Part shown: piece by piece, positions 54,169-64,000 of the stretch
Position numbering within the stretch: the stretch's first letter is position 1
Layout of the letters: the number at the start of each line of letters is the position of its first letter
Origin: Mycoplasma sp. 'Moose RK'
GTDB taxonomy: Bacteria; Bacillota_I; Bacilli_A; Mycoplasmatales; Metamycoplasmataceae
Reading direction: 5' to 3'
Assembly: GCF_015708155.1 (NCBI RefSeq)
Contig: NZ_JADDYD010000001.1
Location: 370,001-434,000, forward strand
DNA length: 64,000 bases
Program-made: the position numbers and the translations under genes
Notes under the pieces: generated by a model
What the model was told of the DNA's origin: nothing
The model's database searches: none
Seen by the model: the letters and a program-made list of their open reading frames with translations, nothing else

Positions 54169-55932
54169 ATGAACAAAAAAATATTTTTTAAATTATTGTA
54201 CTCATTATTTATTTTAACGTCTATATCGCAACTCGGTTTTAATACGAGTTTAAATGACAACTTTACTTACAAAAAAACTACTAATTTTTTAGACGTATCA
54301 AATTATGATATTCGTAATGTTAATCTTAGCAGTTCGTCTCTAACATCAGGGAACAAAAAGATTAATATGGGCGTTAATAGGATAGATATTTTCATAAAAA
54401 ATATAAATAATACCTTAATTGAAGATCTAAAACAAACTCTAAATATAAAATTTAAAATAGGATTCCCTATAAAATATGACGAGTATACTGGGGTTCTCTC
54501 TATAGCTCATATTAAAAAAATAAACAACGATGAATTGCTTGAATTCTTAATTCATTGGCTTAAATCAAATAAGATTAATTATAAGAAAATTTATAATTTT
54601 AACACAAATACTTATTATGATGATTTTATTAAAAATGACAAAAAAACATCGAAAAACATCTTTGCGCCAAATTCATTAAATGGAAGATATAATTATTCAT
54701 ATTTTAAAACAGAAACTGAAAATCTTAAAGCATATGATATGGTAGGTTTAAATGTTGAAAACCGATCAAGACATTTTACAAGTTTTATTGACTCCGATGT
54801 TAAAGTAGGTATTTTGGAGGCAGAAGGTGTAATAGAAGATGATTACTATGGCTTTACCTGAAACAAAAGATTTGGTAATTCTATGTGGTGAAGGAATTAT
54901 TGATTATACTATGAAAGTTATTCACGACACGCTTCACAGGTTGCCGAAATTATTGTTGGAAAAAAAGGAATCAACCCAACTTTAGGTCTTGTGTCCGTTG
55001 AATTAAATTTATCATGAAATGGTTTATCAGGTGAAATGAATTATCTATTATATTATACAAATATTGTAAATAATAGCTGGGGTATAGAAGAATTTATCCC
55101 TAAATATAATTGACTATCTGAATATTTCGATACTTTAATATATAATAATAGCGAATTAATAAATATTATCGCTGCAGGAAACGATTTTCGTGACAAAAAA
55201 GTATTGTCCGATATTGGTTTGTCACGAAATAGTGTTGTTGTTGGAGCGATTGATTTTAACGAGAACAAAACTGATTATTCGCAAATAGGAAACGATTTAA
55301 ACTATGTCTCAGTTGTTTTGCCGGGAACATACACCTTTTCTGAAAAATCCCCAATAAAAAATAGTGATGGCAAAATAATTGATTATTCATTCCAGGGTAG
55401 CGGAACAAGTTTTTCTGCCCCCGTTATAACAGCGATAGCTGGAACATTAAAGCAAAAATTCAAAAGTTACTTTGATTTAGGTTCTGATTCTTTAATTTTT
55501 AAAGCCTCTTTAATTGCAGGATCTAGAAAGCCTAAAAATACATCTATAATTTATAGTCCTGAAACAGGGTATGGCATACCACAATATAGGAAAATTGAGG
55601 ATGCTATCAAAAATATTATTGTATTCAAAAATGTAGAAAAATCAAAAAATAGCACTTACAACCAAAGAAGTGTTTTTCTCCGTCAAGGTGACAGAATTCG
55701 AGCAACACTTGCCTTTCTTTATCAAAATCAAAATGACAAAACAGACATTGATTTAAGAATATTAGATGAAAACGACAATTTAATTACTAAATCAGAAAAC
55801 GGCAATAGAAACCTCGAAATTACTGAATTTGAAGTCCCAAAAACAGGATATTATAAATTTCAAGCCTATCGCTATGATTCTGAAGAAAAAAATCTACCTG
55901 AGGCGGTTATAAGCTATGTTAAAGAATCCTAA
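54169..55932 (+). CDS. Secreted subtilisin-like (S8) serine protease
   Basis: 587 residues with Trp TGAs. The signal segment is KIFFKLLYSLFILTSISQL. The catalytic domain from ~residue 210 has VKVGILEAEGV (Asp position), YSRHASQVAEIIVG (His), NNSWG, AAGNDF (oxyanion Asn) and GSGTSFSAPVITAIAG (Ser). The first catalytic residue, normally Asp in VxVxDTG, appears as Glu. A beta-rich C-terminal domain (DIDLRILDENDNLI) resembles a P/pre-peptidase domain. TATAAT is at 54131. It overlaps the next gene by 17 bases. Mycoplasma S8 proteases act on host proteins or process partner peptides; the target here is unknown. Confidence 0.85.
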
Positions 55933-56713
55933 AAGCAAATTTTGAACTTTTTTCTCTGTTGGAATGTGGTTTTGAATTCAAAGCACAATTTTACTTTCTG
56001 TTGGCGGGTATTTGATTTATGTCTATGATAGTCAAAATCAAAATGAGTTATCAAAAATAAGCGAATATCAATTTTGAAATACTAAAAAAAACGTCTTAAC
56101 ATTTGAAGGTAAATTTCCTCGTCTTTTTATAGATAACATTAATAAATTAACTGATGAAGAAATAAAAATAAAAATAGATTCTAAAAAAGTATTGGATTAC
56201 CGTGATTTTAGTGATAATTATGTCTATATTAGTAAAAATTCACTTTTATTTAAAAAGCAAAAACAAGAAAATGAAAATAATAAGCAATTATATAATACTT
56301 ATTTAATCAAAAATAAGCAAGATCTTGTTGATTTAATTGCATTGAATCAAGGAAAGTCAACTTTCACAACCAATGAATTTTTTTTAAAAAGTAGTGTTAA
56401 AAAAGATGTTGATAAACTGTTTGAAACAATTGATTTATCAAAAAAAGATGTAATTATTTTGAATAATTATGTTAGTCAGCTTTTTGGAATTTGAGGTGAT
56501 CGCAGAGAAAAAGGTCTAAATCTTGTTGATTTTAGTTTTAATGAAAAGACAAAAACAATAAAATTAAACTGGAAATTCCAAGACTATCGTAAAAGATCTG
56601 CGATTAATCAGGCAATAGGAAGTTATGATTGATTTAAAAGTTATTTTCTTGTAATTGATAAAAATAAAATTAATAATCTTGATAGCATTAGTTTTGAATC
56701 GGCTTTTTCTTAA
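55916..56713 (+). CDS. Membrane-anchored partner of the S8 protease
   Basis: 265 residues, with the ATG inside the 3' end of the protease gene. One N-terminal membrane segment (FFSVGMWFWIQSTILLSVGGYLIYVY) is followed by a ~220-residue Lys/Asn-rich extracellular part without motifs. Translational coupling to the protease implies a joint role, such as substrate, inhibitor or anchor. Function unknown. Confidence 0.7.
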
Positions 56714-56790
56714 AAAATTAATTATCTAATAATTAATAAAATTCAGAATTTTGCATCAGAACCTGTGATGAATTTATCAAGAAATAGTGA

Positions 56791-56921
56791 TTTTTTTTTT
56801 TTTTTTCGATTATTTTAGGACAAACTCTATTAAATAATTATTTTCTGCCATGAAAAATCTTAAATTTTGAAATTTTGGTATAATTATATCATAAATAGAT
56901 AAAGCGTAAAGCAAAAAGGAG
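56791..56921 (+). promoter_or_regulatory. Upstream region of the second MIB: T16 tract, promoter, ribosome site
   Basis: T16 (56791-56806) lies 72 bases upstream of TATAAT (56879-56884). AAGGAG at 56916-56921 precedes the tandem ATGATG at 56927. The T-tract is too far away to be in the core promoter spacer but may still affect transcription. Confidence 0.5.
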
Positions 56922-56926
56922 AAATT

Positions 56927-59099
56927 ATGATGGCTTACCTCTCAAGACGTAAAAAAATGATAATTATTTCGGCTGCCAGTGTAATTTTTATTGGTAGTTC
57001 TTTTGCTAGTTCGCTTATAACTAATTTTGTTTCATTTAACAATGAAATTAGTTATAATTCAACAGCGCCTTCTCTTGTAAATAAAAATGATCCAAATGAC
57101 CTCACATTTTTCTCACCGGTCGTAAATTCAGAGTTAAAACCTATAAAAAAAGAAGATGTGCCAAAAGCGGACTTGATCAAACCCGAAGAAAAACCTGAGC
57201 CTAAACCTGAACCGGAAATTCAAAAAATTACACCTCCGGTTAAAAGAAAAATACAAATTCAAAAGCCAATCGAAACACCAAAAAATTACAAACCTGAAAC
57301 AAAAAGTCTCTCTCTCTCTCTCTCTCTCTCCTAAAAAGTCCGAGATATCTCGGCCTAAAAGTGAGGCAAAATCTCCAATAATAAACAATCCTTCCACAAC
57401 TCAAACCAACACCAGAAGCTCCGCCCCGGTTTCTTCATCACAAATTCAAAACGCCTTAGAACGATATAAGCAAGGTCTTGCTGCTGAAATTAAAAATGTT
57501 GAAGGACGTGTTGCTGCACTTCAGGCTCAAGTTGATGAAATTAATCGTTCCTACGAAGAAGATTTTGAAAAAGATCATATTCGCGGTAAGATCCCAAAAA
57601 CAAAAGCTGGAAGAGATCTTTGAAAAGAAATTTACCAAAATCGAATTAATCTTCCCAAATATAATTTAGAAAAAGAGAAAGCATATCTTGAAGAATTAAA
57701 AAGAAGAGCACCAAAAACCTCGTTTACTCCTGAGGAATTAAAATCATTAAGACAAGGTTTGGTACCTTCAACTGAATCACCAAATGTTTGAGTCTATGAA
57801 GATGAAAATAAAAATCCGACATTAAATCGGCTAAAACAACACAATAAAAATAGGACTTTCAATACACCAAGTTGGTATGGACTTACACCTGATAATATTT
57901 CAAATGGTAATTTTCCTGGATGAACAAAAAGTGATGTAAGTGGTTCTTTTTCAAGTGAAATTAGTGGTCACACTAATTCAATCAAGGTTTATGAATACAC
58001 ACCTAATGCTGACAATGAGGATAAAAGTAGACAAGCTTTAAAATTGATAGAACTTGATGCAAATGATAATAATGCTTTTGACAAATTTAAAGAAATTATG
58101 TCAAAAATTTCCCAAAAAGACAACAAAGTTCAAGCAATCCGAATTAAAAACATTGGGGAAACTCACTCATTACAAAATGCAGCTGAAATTTTAAAAGCAA
58201 TTCCTAGTCAAATAAATACAGTTTCTGTATTTTTAAATAACACAAATGCCACTAAATCACTTCGTGGTCTTGAAAACAAAAAATTAAAGGAATTATCAAT
58301 TTATACTGAAATTAACTCGTTAAATGAAGAATGAACCATTAATCCAAATGCACTTAATAATGTTGACTTTATTAGCTTTGATTATAACAATCAGGCTACT
58401 TTTGATCCATCATCAGGTAAAATTGGTGGTTCAATCATTTTCCAGGGTCTTAGATGAGAAAAAGGTGATGATATCAATAAAATAAATGAGGGTCTTTCAA
58501 TTGTTTTTGATTCAAAAATTAACCAAAGAGTGTTCCAAGGAAACTTTGGTGGCAAGGGTGGTTGGCCCACAACCCTTGATTTTTCTGAAACTGATGTTAA
58601 CACTTTTAAAAACATCAAGTTTAATGAGTTTGACCAAAAATTCAATGAAAAAGTTAAAAATTGGAAAGATGACCCTTATGCCAAGGAAAATTACACCGGG
58701 TTTAGAAAATTAAAGTTTAGCAAATTAATTATTAAAGGATCAGAATCAGCTGGTAGCTCAAAAAGTCTAAACTTTAAGTTTTCTGACCTTGATGGCGCAC
58801 AATTTACTGAGAGATTTTCAGAACCTGTACCAATGAATAATCCTAAAGTTGTTGTCAAAGTTTCTGGCCAACAAATAAATTCATACCCTGTTTATATATC
58901 AGGAACTCCAAGTGGTGATGCAATTGAGCAACTTAAAAAATTTATTGAGGTAGCAAATGGCTCAGGTAATAACATTACCCAAATTTTTGTTGAAAATGAT
59001 AGTGTAAGATCACAAATAGGTTCAACCATTGGTCTTGCACAAGTGTTAGTAGGAAAACAATCCAATGGTGTTGGTTCTAATTCTCAAGATCTTGTCTAA
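56927..59099 (+). CDS. MIB immunoglobulin-blocking protein, second copy, phase-OFF
   Basis: It starts MMAYLSRRKKMIIISAASVIF (anchor). A Pro/Glu/Lys-rich linker leads into a (TC)12 tract. In this copy the frame then reads SLSLSLS-stop after about 135 residues. The other frame continues PKKSEISRP, the coiled coil (GLAAEIKNVEGRVAAL), GLVPSTESPNVWVYED, leucine-rich-repeat-like segments (NTVSVFLNNTNATKSL) and the C-terminal domain to TAA at 59,099. One more TC, or two fewer, restores a single frame of about 725 codons. MIB captures host antibody for the MIP encoded next. An expected surface antigen under on/off control. Confidence 0.87.
57307..57330 (+). repeat. (TC)12 dinucleotide tract in MIB
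   Basis: Twelve TC units inside the linker-coding region. Current count closes the frame; 13 or 10 units open it. Same unit and count as the tract in mod. Confidence 0.95.
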
Positions 59100-59120
59100 T
59101 TTAATTTTTAGAGGTAATAT

Positions 59121-61601
59121 ATGAAGAAAAGAGATTTTTTAATGAAAAACAAAGCAATTTTTTTGCTTATGGGTCTTAGTTTTAGTAGTTTTGTATTTTT
59201 TTCATGTGGTGCAAAAACTGAGTTTAGTGGCAATAAAAATGATGAGAAAGCTAAGTCAGAAAATCAAGCAAGCACTGATGAAAATAGCGCAAAATTTGAT
59301 GAAAATACCAAAAAATCTTTAGAAAATCAGGTAAATGCCTCTTATTCAAGTTTTGAAAGTGTTCCTTCTGAAGCAACCTACCAAGATTTTTCCAAAAAAC
59401 TGGATGAAATTAAAGCTTCTTTACCTAAGCTTTTTCAGAATCCTGATTTAGAACAAAAGCAAAATGATTGGGATAATGCCAAAAAAACCTTAGATACTCA
59501 AGTTCAAAAAAATGGCTATAAAACTGATAATTTAACGAAACTAATTATTGGCTCTTTTCTTGATGTTTTAAAACCTGTTGCAAAAAAACAGCAATTACCA
59601 CCACAAAAAGCCCCTGAAATACCAGAAGCTAAGGTTAATGAATATTATAAAAAATTAAGCGAAATTGCCCCTAAAGGTCAAAATTGATCAATTATAAGGG
59701 ATGGAAAAAGAATTGTTGAAGATCAATATAAATATGATTTCCCTGATCATGAATGAAGGTATTTTCTTGAAAAATATGGCGGCGGTGGCGCTAAAGTTAT
59801 TGGTCTTGATGACCCTGATGGGCTTGCTGATTATCCGCTTGGAAACACAAAAAAATTACCTGAAAATTTGAAATCAATAATTGATAACAAAGCAAAGGAA
59901 TCAGGCCAACCTTTGTATGATAATGCAGCTCAACGTACCTTTGTGTTGCCAAAATATGACAATTCTGGTTCAATTTCTGGTATTGATATCCCTGAATATC
60001 ATAAGGGAGACACATCTCCTGCAATTCATCTTGACCCACAAACAGGAGCGCTTTTGCGTGGTGGGCCTGGAAGAGTTGGGTTACCACGAATGTTACCAAA
60101 TAATGAATACAAAAATTTAACCAAAAGTGCAATTTCGGTTACATTCAGAAATGGTCAATATCTAAAAACCCATGATGGAAAAGAAGGTGTGCCTGATTAT
60201 TTGCCACCTACTGAAGTTGTTCATTTTAGTGGTACTCACCGAGGAACTTTAAATATTATTGACTATAAAAAAGAAAATGATGGAAAATATCCATTAACTT
60301 GATATTTTATCACTAACGCCCATGTGTTAAATAGACTTCAGGTGGCAAATGATTATCACAGCGGTAAAATTTATGGGCGAGACGATGATGCCTACAATAC
60401 GCATAATCGCCAATATAATACTTGAGATATTCAACTTACAAAAATCAAAAGCTCAGTCGAGCTAAATAATGTAATGACAACAACTGGTGAACCAAGAAAG
60501 GATACTTACTATGATACTGTTTCTGTTAGTGTTCGAACAAAATCAAATGTTCACAATGCAGGAAAAAAATTAAAATCTGATAATAATTTTCAAGTTGAGG
60601 AGGATAAATTAAATAATAACAATGCAATTTCCCCAACTGATGAATTAAATGCAAAAACAATTGTTTTTGGAACTAATGTTTTTAATGAAAGTCCAGGAAA
60701 CTTTACAGAACAACAAAAATATAAAAATATTCAAGAATTCCTTGATTTTGCTATCATGGAGTTAACTTTTGACAATGAAGAGCAGGCAAAAAAAATTACC
60801 AAAGAATGATATGACGAGCATCAGGATACAAAAACCAATGATAAATCAACTGCAATTACTTCAGATGCTGATTTTTTACAAAAAGATCAATATGAAAAAC
60901 TACCCGCAAATCAATTTTATGGTTTAGGATTCCCACTTTCTGAAGCAGAATTAAAAACCACATTAGATGAATTTAAGAACAAAAATGCTTGACAAACAAG
61001 AAAATATAGCGTAAGCCCATATGTAAATAAGGATAATGAGCTTTATTTTAACCAGGATCCACAAAATGAAAAACTAAAAAATGGTGGTGATCTTGCTTGA
61101 TCAAGATCCTATCGATCCTTTGTTAATAAACCAGGATTAACTGATATTTTTATTTCGGTTCCATTTGTAAGTAATGGTCTTATTAGAGTTACTAAATTTG
61201 ACAGTTCAAAAAAAGAATTCACAACTATCCCCTATTTATTTTGAGGCTTAGGCACTTTACTTGATAATTTCACAGGTGGTGGTGGAATGTCAGGAACTGG
61301 AATATACAAGGATAAAAAGCTTTATTCACTTGTTTTTGCTACAGATTTAAGGGCATCAACTGCTGTTAGTTTAAACTTAAGATCATATGGAAATGATTAC
61401 AAAGGTTATTATGGTAGCTACAATTTACCAAAATATGACCTAATTTATGGTTCAAAACACCAAAGAAAATCCTATTTTCAAGCAATGCAAGAACTTTATA
61501 AAGAAAAAAATGTAAAAACATATTTGTTCCCGAATGGTTTTGATGATTCGCAAAAAGTTGATGTCTTTGGCGATTGAAATTCAAGCACAAGTTCTAGTTA
61601 A
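59121..61601 (+). CDS. MIP-type immunoglobulin-cleaving serine protease lipoprotein, second copy (DUF31)
   Basis: 826 residues from ATG 59121 (GAGG upstream). A second ATG at 59142 gives a more compact signal, MKNKAIFLLMGLSFSSFVFF, ending FFSC (lipobox Cys). Triad: His in YFITNAHVLNRL, Asp in FLDFAIMELTF, Ser in GGGMSGTGIYKDKK (residue ~725). Homologous end to end with the MIP at 15.8-18.2 kb (both end NLPKYDLIYG... then LFPNG/LFPDG). It has its own ribosome site 21 bases after MIB, so it may be made even when MIB is off. Confidence 0.87.
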
Positions 61602-61607
61602 TTTTTT

Positions 61608-61643
61608 ACATTTTCCTACATGTTAAAATTTGTAGGAAAATGT
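61608..61643 (+). terminator. Hairpin terminator after the second MIP
   Basis: ACATTTTCCTACA (61608-61620) pairs perfectly with TGTAGGAAAATGT (61631-61643). The T-run after it is weak. Confidence 0.6.
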
Positions 61644-61661
61644 GTTTAAGTAAGGAAAAAA

Positions 61662-61830
61662 ATTGTTCCCTTCAAAGTAAATCCAACATTAGTTTTTGAT
61701 AGTCTTGGAAGGAAAATAAAATCAAGGCCCGTGATGCCCGTTTGGATAATAGTGAGCTAAAAGATCGTTTTAAAGGCGAAGTTTTCATTCCAAAATCAGA
61801 AAAAGCTAATACTTTATTTACAAAAAATTC
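61662..61830 (+). pseudogene. Fragment of a Mbov_0400-family ICE gene
   Basis: The DNA closely matches 51,672-51,895 (TTCAAAGTAAATCCAACA, GATAGTCTTGGAAG, CGTGATGCCCGT, ACTTTATTTACAAAA) but lacks about 50 internal bases that encode the YYYIKAR block. No start and no frame. It is an ICE scrap on the far side of the MIB/MIP pair. Confidence 0.75.
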
Positions 61831-61856
61831 ATTATTACAAAAAATTTAAATAATTA

Positions 61857-61884
61857 TTTTATGCTATAATTTTTATGCTATAAT
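61857..61884 (+). promoter_or_regulatory. Tandem duplicated extended -10 promoter
   Basis: TTTTATGCTATAAT occurs twice, head to tail (61857-61870 and 61871-61884). Each copy holds a perfect extended -10 (TGCTATAAT). AAAAGGAAA and the ATG at 61908 follow. Confidence 0.65.
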
Positions 61885-61907
61885 CAGTTATAATTAAAAG
61901 GAAATTT

Positions 61908-62717
61908 ATGGTTATTTTAAAATTAAAAAAAGTATTAGGATTTTCACTTGTTAGCCTTGTTCCTCTAACGTTTTTTACTTATACTAATGTGCAAAATAAT
62001 CATAACAATATAACTCAGAGTTTAAAACCGCAAATGTTTTCATATTATAAAAATTATGACAATAATAAAGAAAATATTTTGCGTAAAATACAAAAATTAA
62101 ACCGCAATAACAACAATTTTAAATCTTTTTTTTCATTATCTAAAGAAAATAATGTCGGTTATGAATATAAACACAAAGTATTAAAAATTGAACAAGGAGA
62201 ATTAGAAATCCTTATTGCTGGTTTTAAGAAAATTGTATATTTTGGAGGTTTGTTTTGGCAGGATAAAGCTGCATGAGTAGGGGTATCAGAAATTAAATAT
62301 GATAAAAAAAATAATTGATCATATTATCATAATCCTAAACCTGAAAATATTAATTTAACCACTCGTGCTTGAATTAGCGGCTTAGCTAGCCCATCTTTTG
62401 AAATAAATGGTGAAGCTAAATATAACAGCGGTAATAAAGAATCATTCAGCGCTGGACTTCGAATATCAACAAAAATTGATTTTAATACAAAAGAACTTGT
62501 TGACACTTTTGAGAAAAAAAACACCAACAGGTTGGTGATGAATTATCAAGGCACAGGTTGAAATTATAAAATATTTGACTTTGGTCAATACGCAACTGGA
62601 TTACTAATAGATGACTATGAATATAGTTCTATTGCGACAAATAACCCTCTAATTCCTGACAAAGAAGATGGATATACTTTATTACCATATACTAGCGAAG
62701 ACGAAAGCGTATTTTAG
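61908..62717 (+). CDS. Secreted or anchored protein next to an ABC exporter
   Basis: 269 residues with Trp TGAs. The N-terminal signal is LKKVLGFSLVSLVPLTFFTY, without a lipobox Cys. Asn/Lys-rich segments are followed by a Gly/Ser/Asn-rich, probably beta-rich part (AWISGLASPSFEINGEAKYNSGN). The stop touches the ATG of the ABC gene, so the two form an operon. It could be the substrate or surface partner of the exporter. I do not recognise the family. Confidence 0.65.
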
Positions 62718-64000
62718 ATGATAAAAATTGAAAATTTAACAAAAAAAATCAATGACAAAATCATTTTTAATAATTTAAATCTAGAAATTCCCTCAAAAAC
62801 AATCACTTTTATCATTGGCAAATCCGGAATTGGAAAAACAACACTAATTAATTTAATTGCTGGATTTATGAAAAAAGATAGTGGTGAAATCTCCTTTTTT
62901 GCCGAAAATGGCACAAAAATTAAAGATCCATTAATTGATGTTGTTTTTCAAAATTTTAATTTAATTGAATCATTATCTATAAAAAATAATATTTTGATAG
63001 CTAATCATATTTTAAATCGACAATCTGATGATTCAAGAATAGAAAAAACTGCAAATTTTATTGATATTGAAACTCAAAAATTAGATCAATTAGTAAAAAA
63101 TTTGTCTGGCGGCGAAAAGCAGCGAGCTGCTTTCTTAAGAAGTTTGTCAAGAGATAGTAGTTTTATTTTACTCGATGAGCCAACTGGAAATTTAGATCAT
63201 GAAAACTCTATTGCCTTACTTGATTTATTAACAAAAACTTGTAGTGATAAGACAATTTTAATTGTTAGTCATAATTTAGAATTGGCAAAAAAATATGCTC
63301 ATCAAATTATTAATTTAGAAGATTTATCAGTTGAAGTTATTAAAAATAAAGATCAAATTGAGATAATTTCAAAAAATACAAATTTAAACCAAGTGGCAAA
63401 TTATGTTTATAAAAAGCCTGGTTTTTTGCAGAAATTTAGAGTTGCTTTATTACTCACACTTGCAGATTTTAGATCAAAAATGGTAAGTTTTTTTATGGTT
63501 TTACTAACTTTTTTTGCCCTAATTTTTAGTATTGTAATTTTTGTCAATTTGAATATTTCGGCAAAAAATATTGTCCTAGACAAAGTTACTCAATTAAATT
63601 TAGATACAATTCTACTTGGCGAAAAAGATATTTCTGCATTGCCACTAGAAGAAATTGAACAACTTAAAAAAGATAATCCCAAAATAAAATACATTATTCC
63701 ACGGTATGCTGAGTCAAAAGGTTTTAAATTTTTGTACAATGACAAAATCGCTTTAGAAAACCATATTTTTCAAATTGATGAATCAGATTTTTTCAAAAAA
63801 AGATACTCTTTATTTAGCAACGACAAAAATTTTGGCAACCGTTTTATTAAAAATCCTAATGAAGTTATTATCTCAAAAAAATTAGTTAAAGAACTAGGAA
63901 TTGATAACCCAATTGGCAAAATAATCAAAATTATTAATATCGATATACCAAGCAATGATATAAAATCATTAGATGATTTTTCTGAAACAGCAACAATTGT
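62718..64000 (+). CDS. ABC exporter, ATPase fused to MacB/FtsX-type permease, 5' part
   Basis: The ATPase occupies residues ~1-215: Walker A GKSGIGKTT near residue 34, Q-loop VVFQNFNL, signature NLSGGEKQRAA, Walker B FILLDEPTGNLDHE, H-loop VSHN. This is the MacB/LolD class. From residue ~235 a membrane helix (MVSFFMVLLTFFALIFSIVIFV) leads into a periplasmic-core-like domain with the typical DTILLGEKD start. The gene runs off the right edge. Such mechanotransmission exporters push peptides or lipoproteins outward or work in bacteriocin export/immunity. Preceded without gap by a secreted protein gene. Confidence 0.88.
   Translation, partial: MIKIENLTKKINDKIIFNNLNLEIPSKTITFIIGKSGIGKTTLINLIAGFMKKDSGEISFFAENGTKIKDPLIDVVFQNFNLIESLSIKNNILIANHILNRQSDDSRIEKTANFIDIETQKLDQLVKNLSGGEKQRAAFLRSLSRDSSFILLDEPTGNLDHENSIALLDLLTKTCSDKTILIVSHNLELAKKYAHQIINLEDLSVEVIKNKDQIEIISKNTNLNQVANYVYKKPGFLQKFRVALLLTLADFRSKMVSFFMVLLTFFALIFSIVIFVNLNISAKNIVLDKVTQLNLDTILLGEKDISALPLEEIEQLKKDNPKIKYIIPRYAESKGFKFLYNDKIALENHIFQIDESDFFKKRYSLFSNDKNFGNRFIKNPNEVIISKKLVKELGIDNPIGKIIKIINIDIPSNDIKSLDDFSETATI

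Overview
The window is AT-rich and reads correctly only when TGA codes for tryptophan: FtsZ, acetate kinase, PepF, VirB4, TraG and others are all cut by in-frame TGA. It is therefore a mycoplasma. P97/P102-type adhesin paralogues and immunoglobulin-binding/immunoglobulin-protease (MIB/MIP) pairs place it near the Mycoplasma (Mesomycoplasma) hyopneumoniae group, for example the ovipneumoniae/dispar/flocculare side. The species is an inference. No tRNA, rRNA or CRISPR array was recognised.

Layout. 1-578: 5' part of a MIB-type surface protein on the minus strand. 1.3-3.7 kb: a short division cluster, mraZ-rsmH-ftsZ, with apparent MraZ operator repeats. 4.1-8.7 kb (minus): pepF, pta, ackA, engB. 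9.06-15.17 kb: a P97/P102 adhesin pair. 15.8-18.2 kb (minus): a DUF31/MIP lipoprotein protease, preceded by the 3' part of its partner MIB gene. 19,875-39,958: an apparently complete 20,084-bp integrative conjugative element (ICE) inserted inside that MIB gene. 39.97-43.1 kb (minus): the severed 5' end of MIB, then mtnN, a nadD-HD fusion and a HAD phosphatase. 43.2-47.4 kb: a possible phase-variable mini-lipoprotein and a type III restriction-modification system. 48.1-53.3 kb: an inverted ICE relic that kept its terminus and accessory genes but lost its transposase and conjugation genes. 53.4-64 kb: a membrane protein, a subtilisin-like protease with a partner membrane protein, a second MIB/MIP pair, an ICE-gene scrap, a secreted protein and an ABC exporter that runs off the window.

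The ICE is bounded by a 9-bp target duplication (GTGCCTTTG) and 23-bp imperfect terminal inverted repeats. Removing the ICE and one target copy rejoins the MIB gene in frame as exactly 700 codons. The element encodes a probable relaxase, a VirD4/TraG coupling ATPase, a pilin-like protein, VirB6-like and VirB4-like proteins, a 1209-residue surface protein, a lipoprotein module and a Mutator/UPF0236-type DDE transposase.

The second theme is switching. Two genes carry a (TC)12 tract that puts them out of frame in this copy: the type III methyltransferase and the second MIB. Homopolymers of 15-16 bases sit in the promoter of the first MIB, inside the signal peptide of a 45-residue lipoprotein, upstream of the second MIB and at the relic terminus. 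Of the three MIB genes, one is broken by the ICE, one is out of frame and one (partial here) has a T15 promoter tract. Immunoglobulin evasion is thus under insertional and slipped-strand control.
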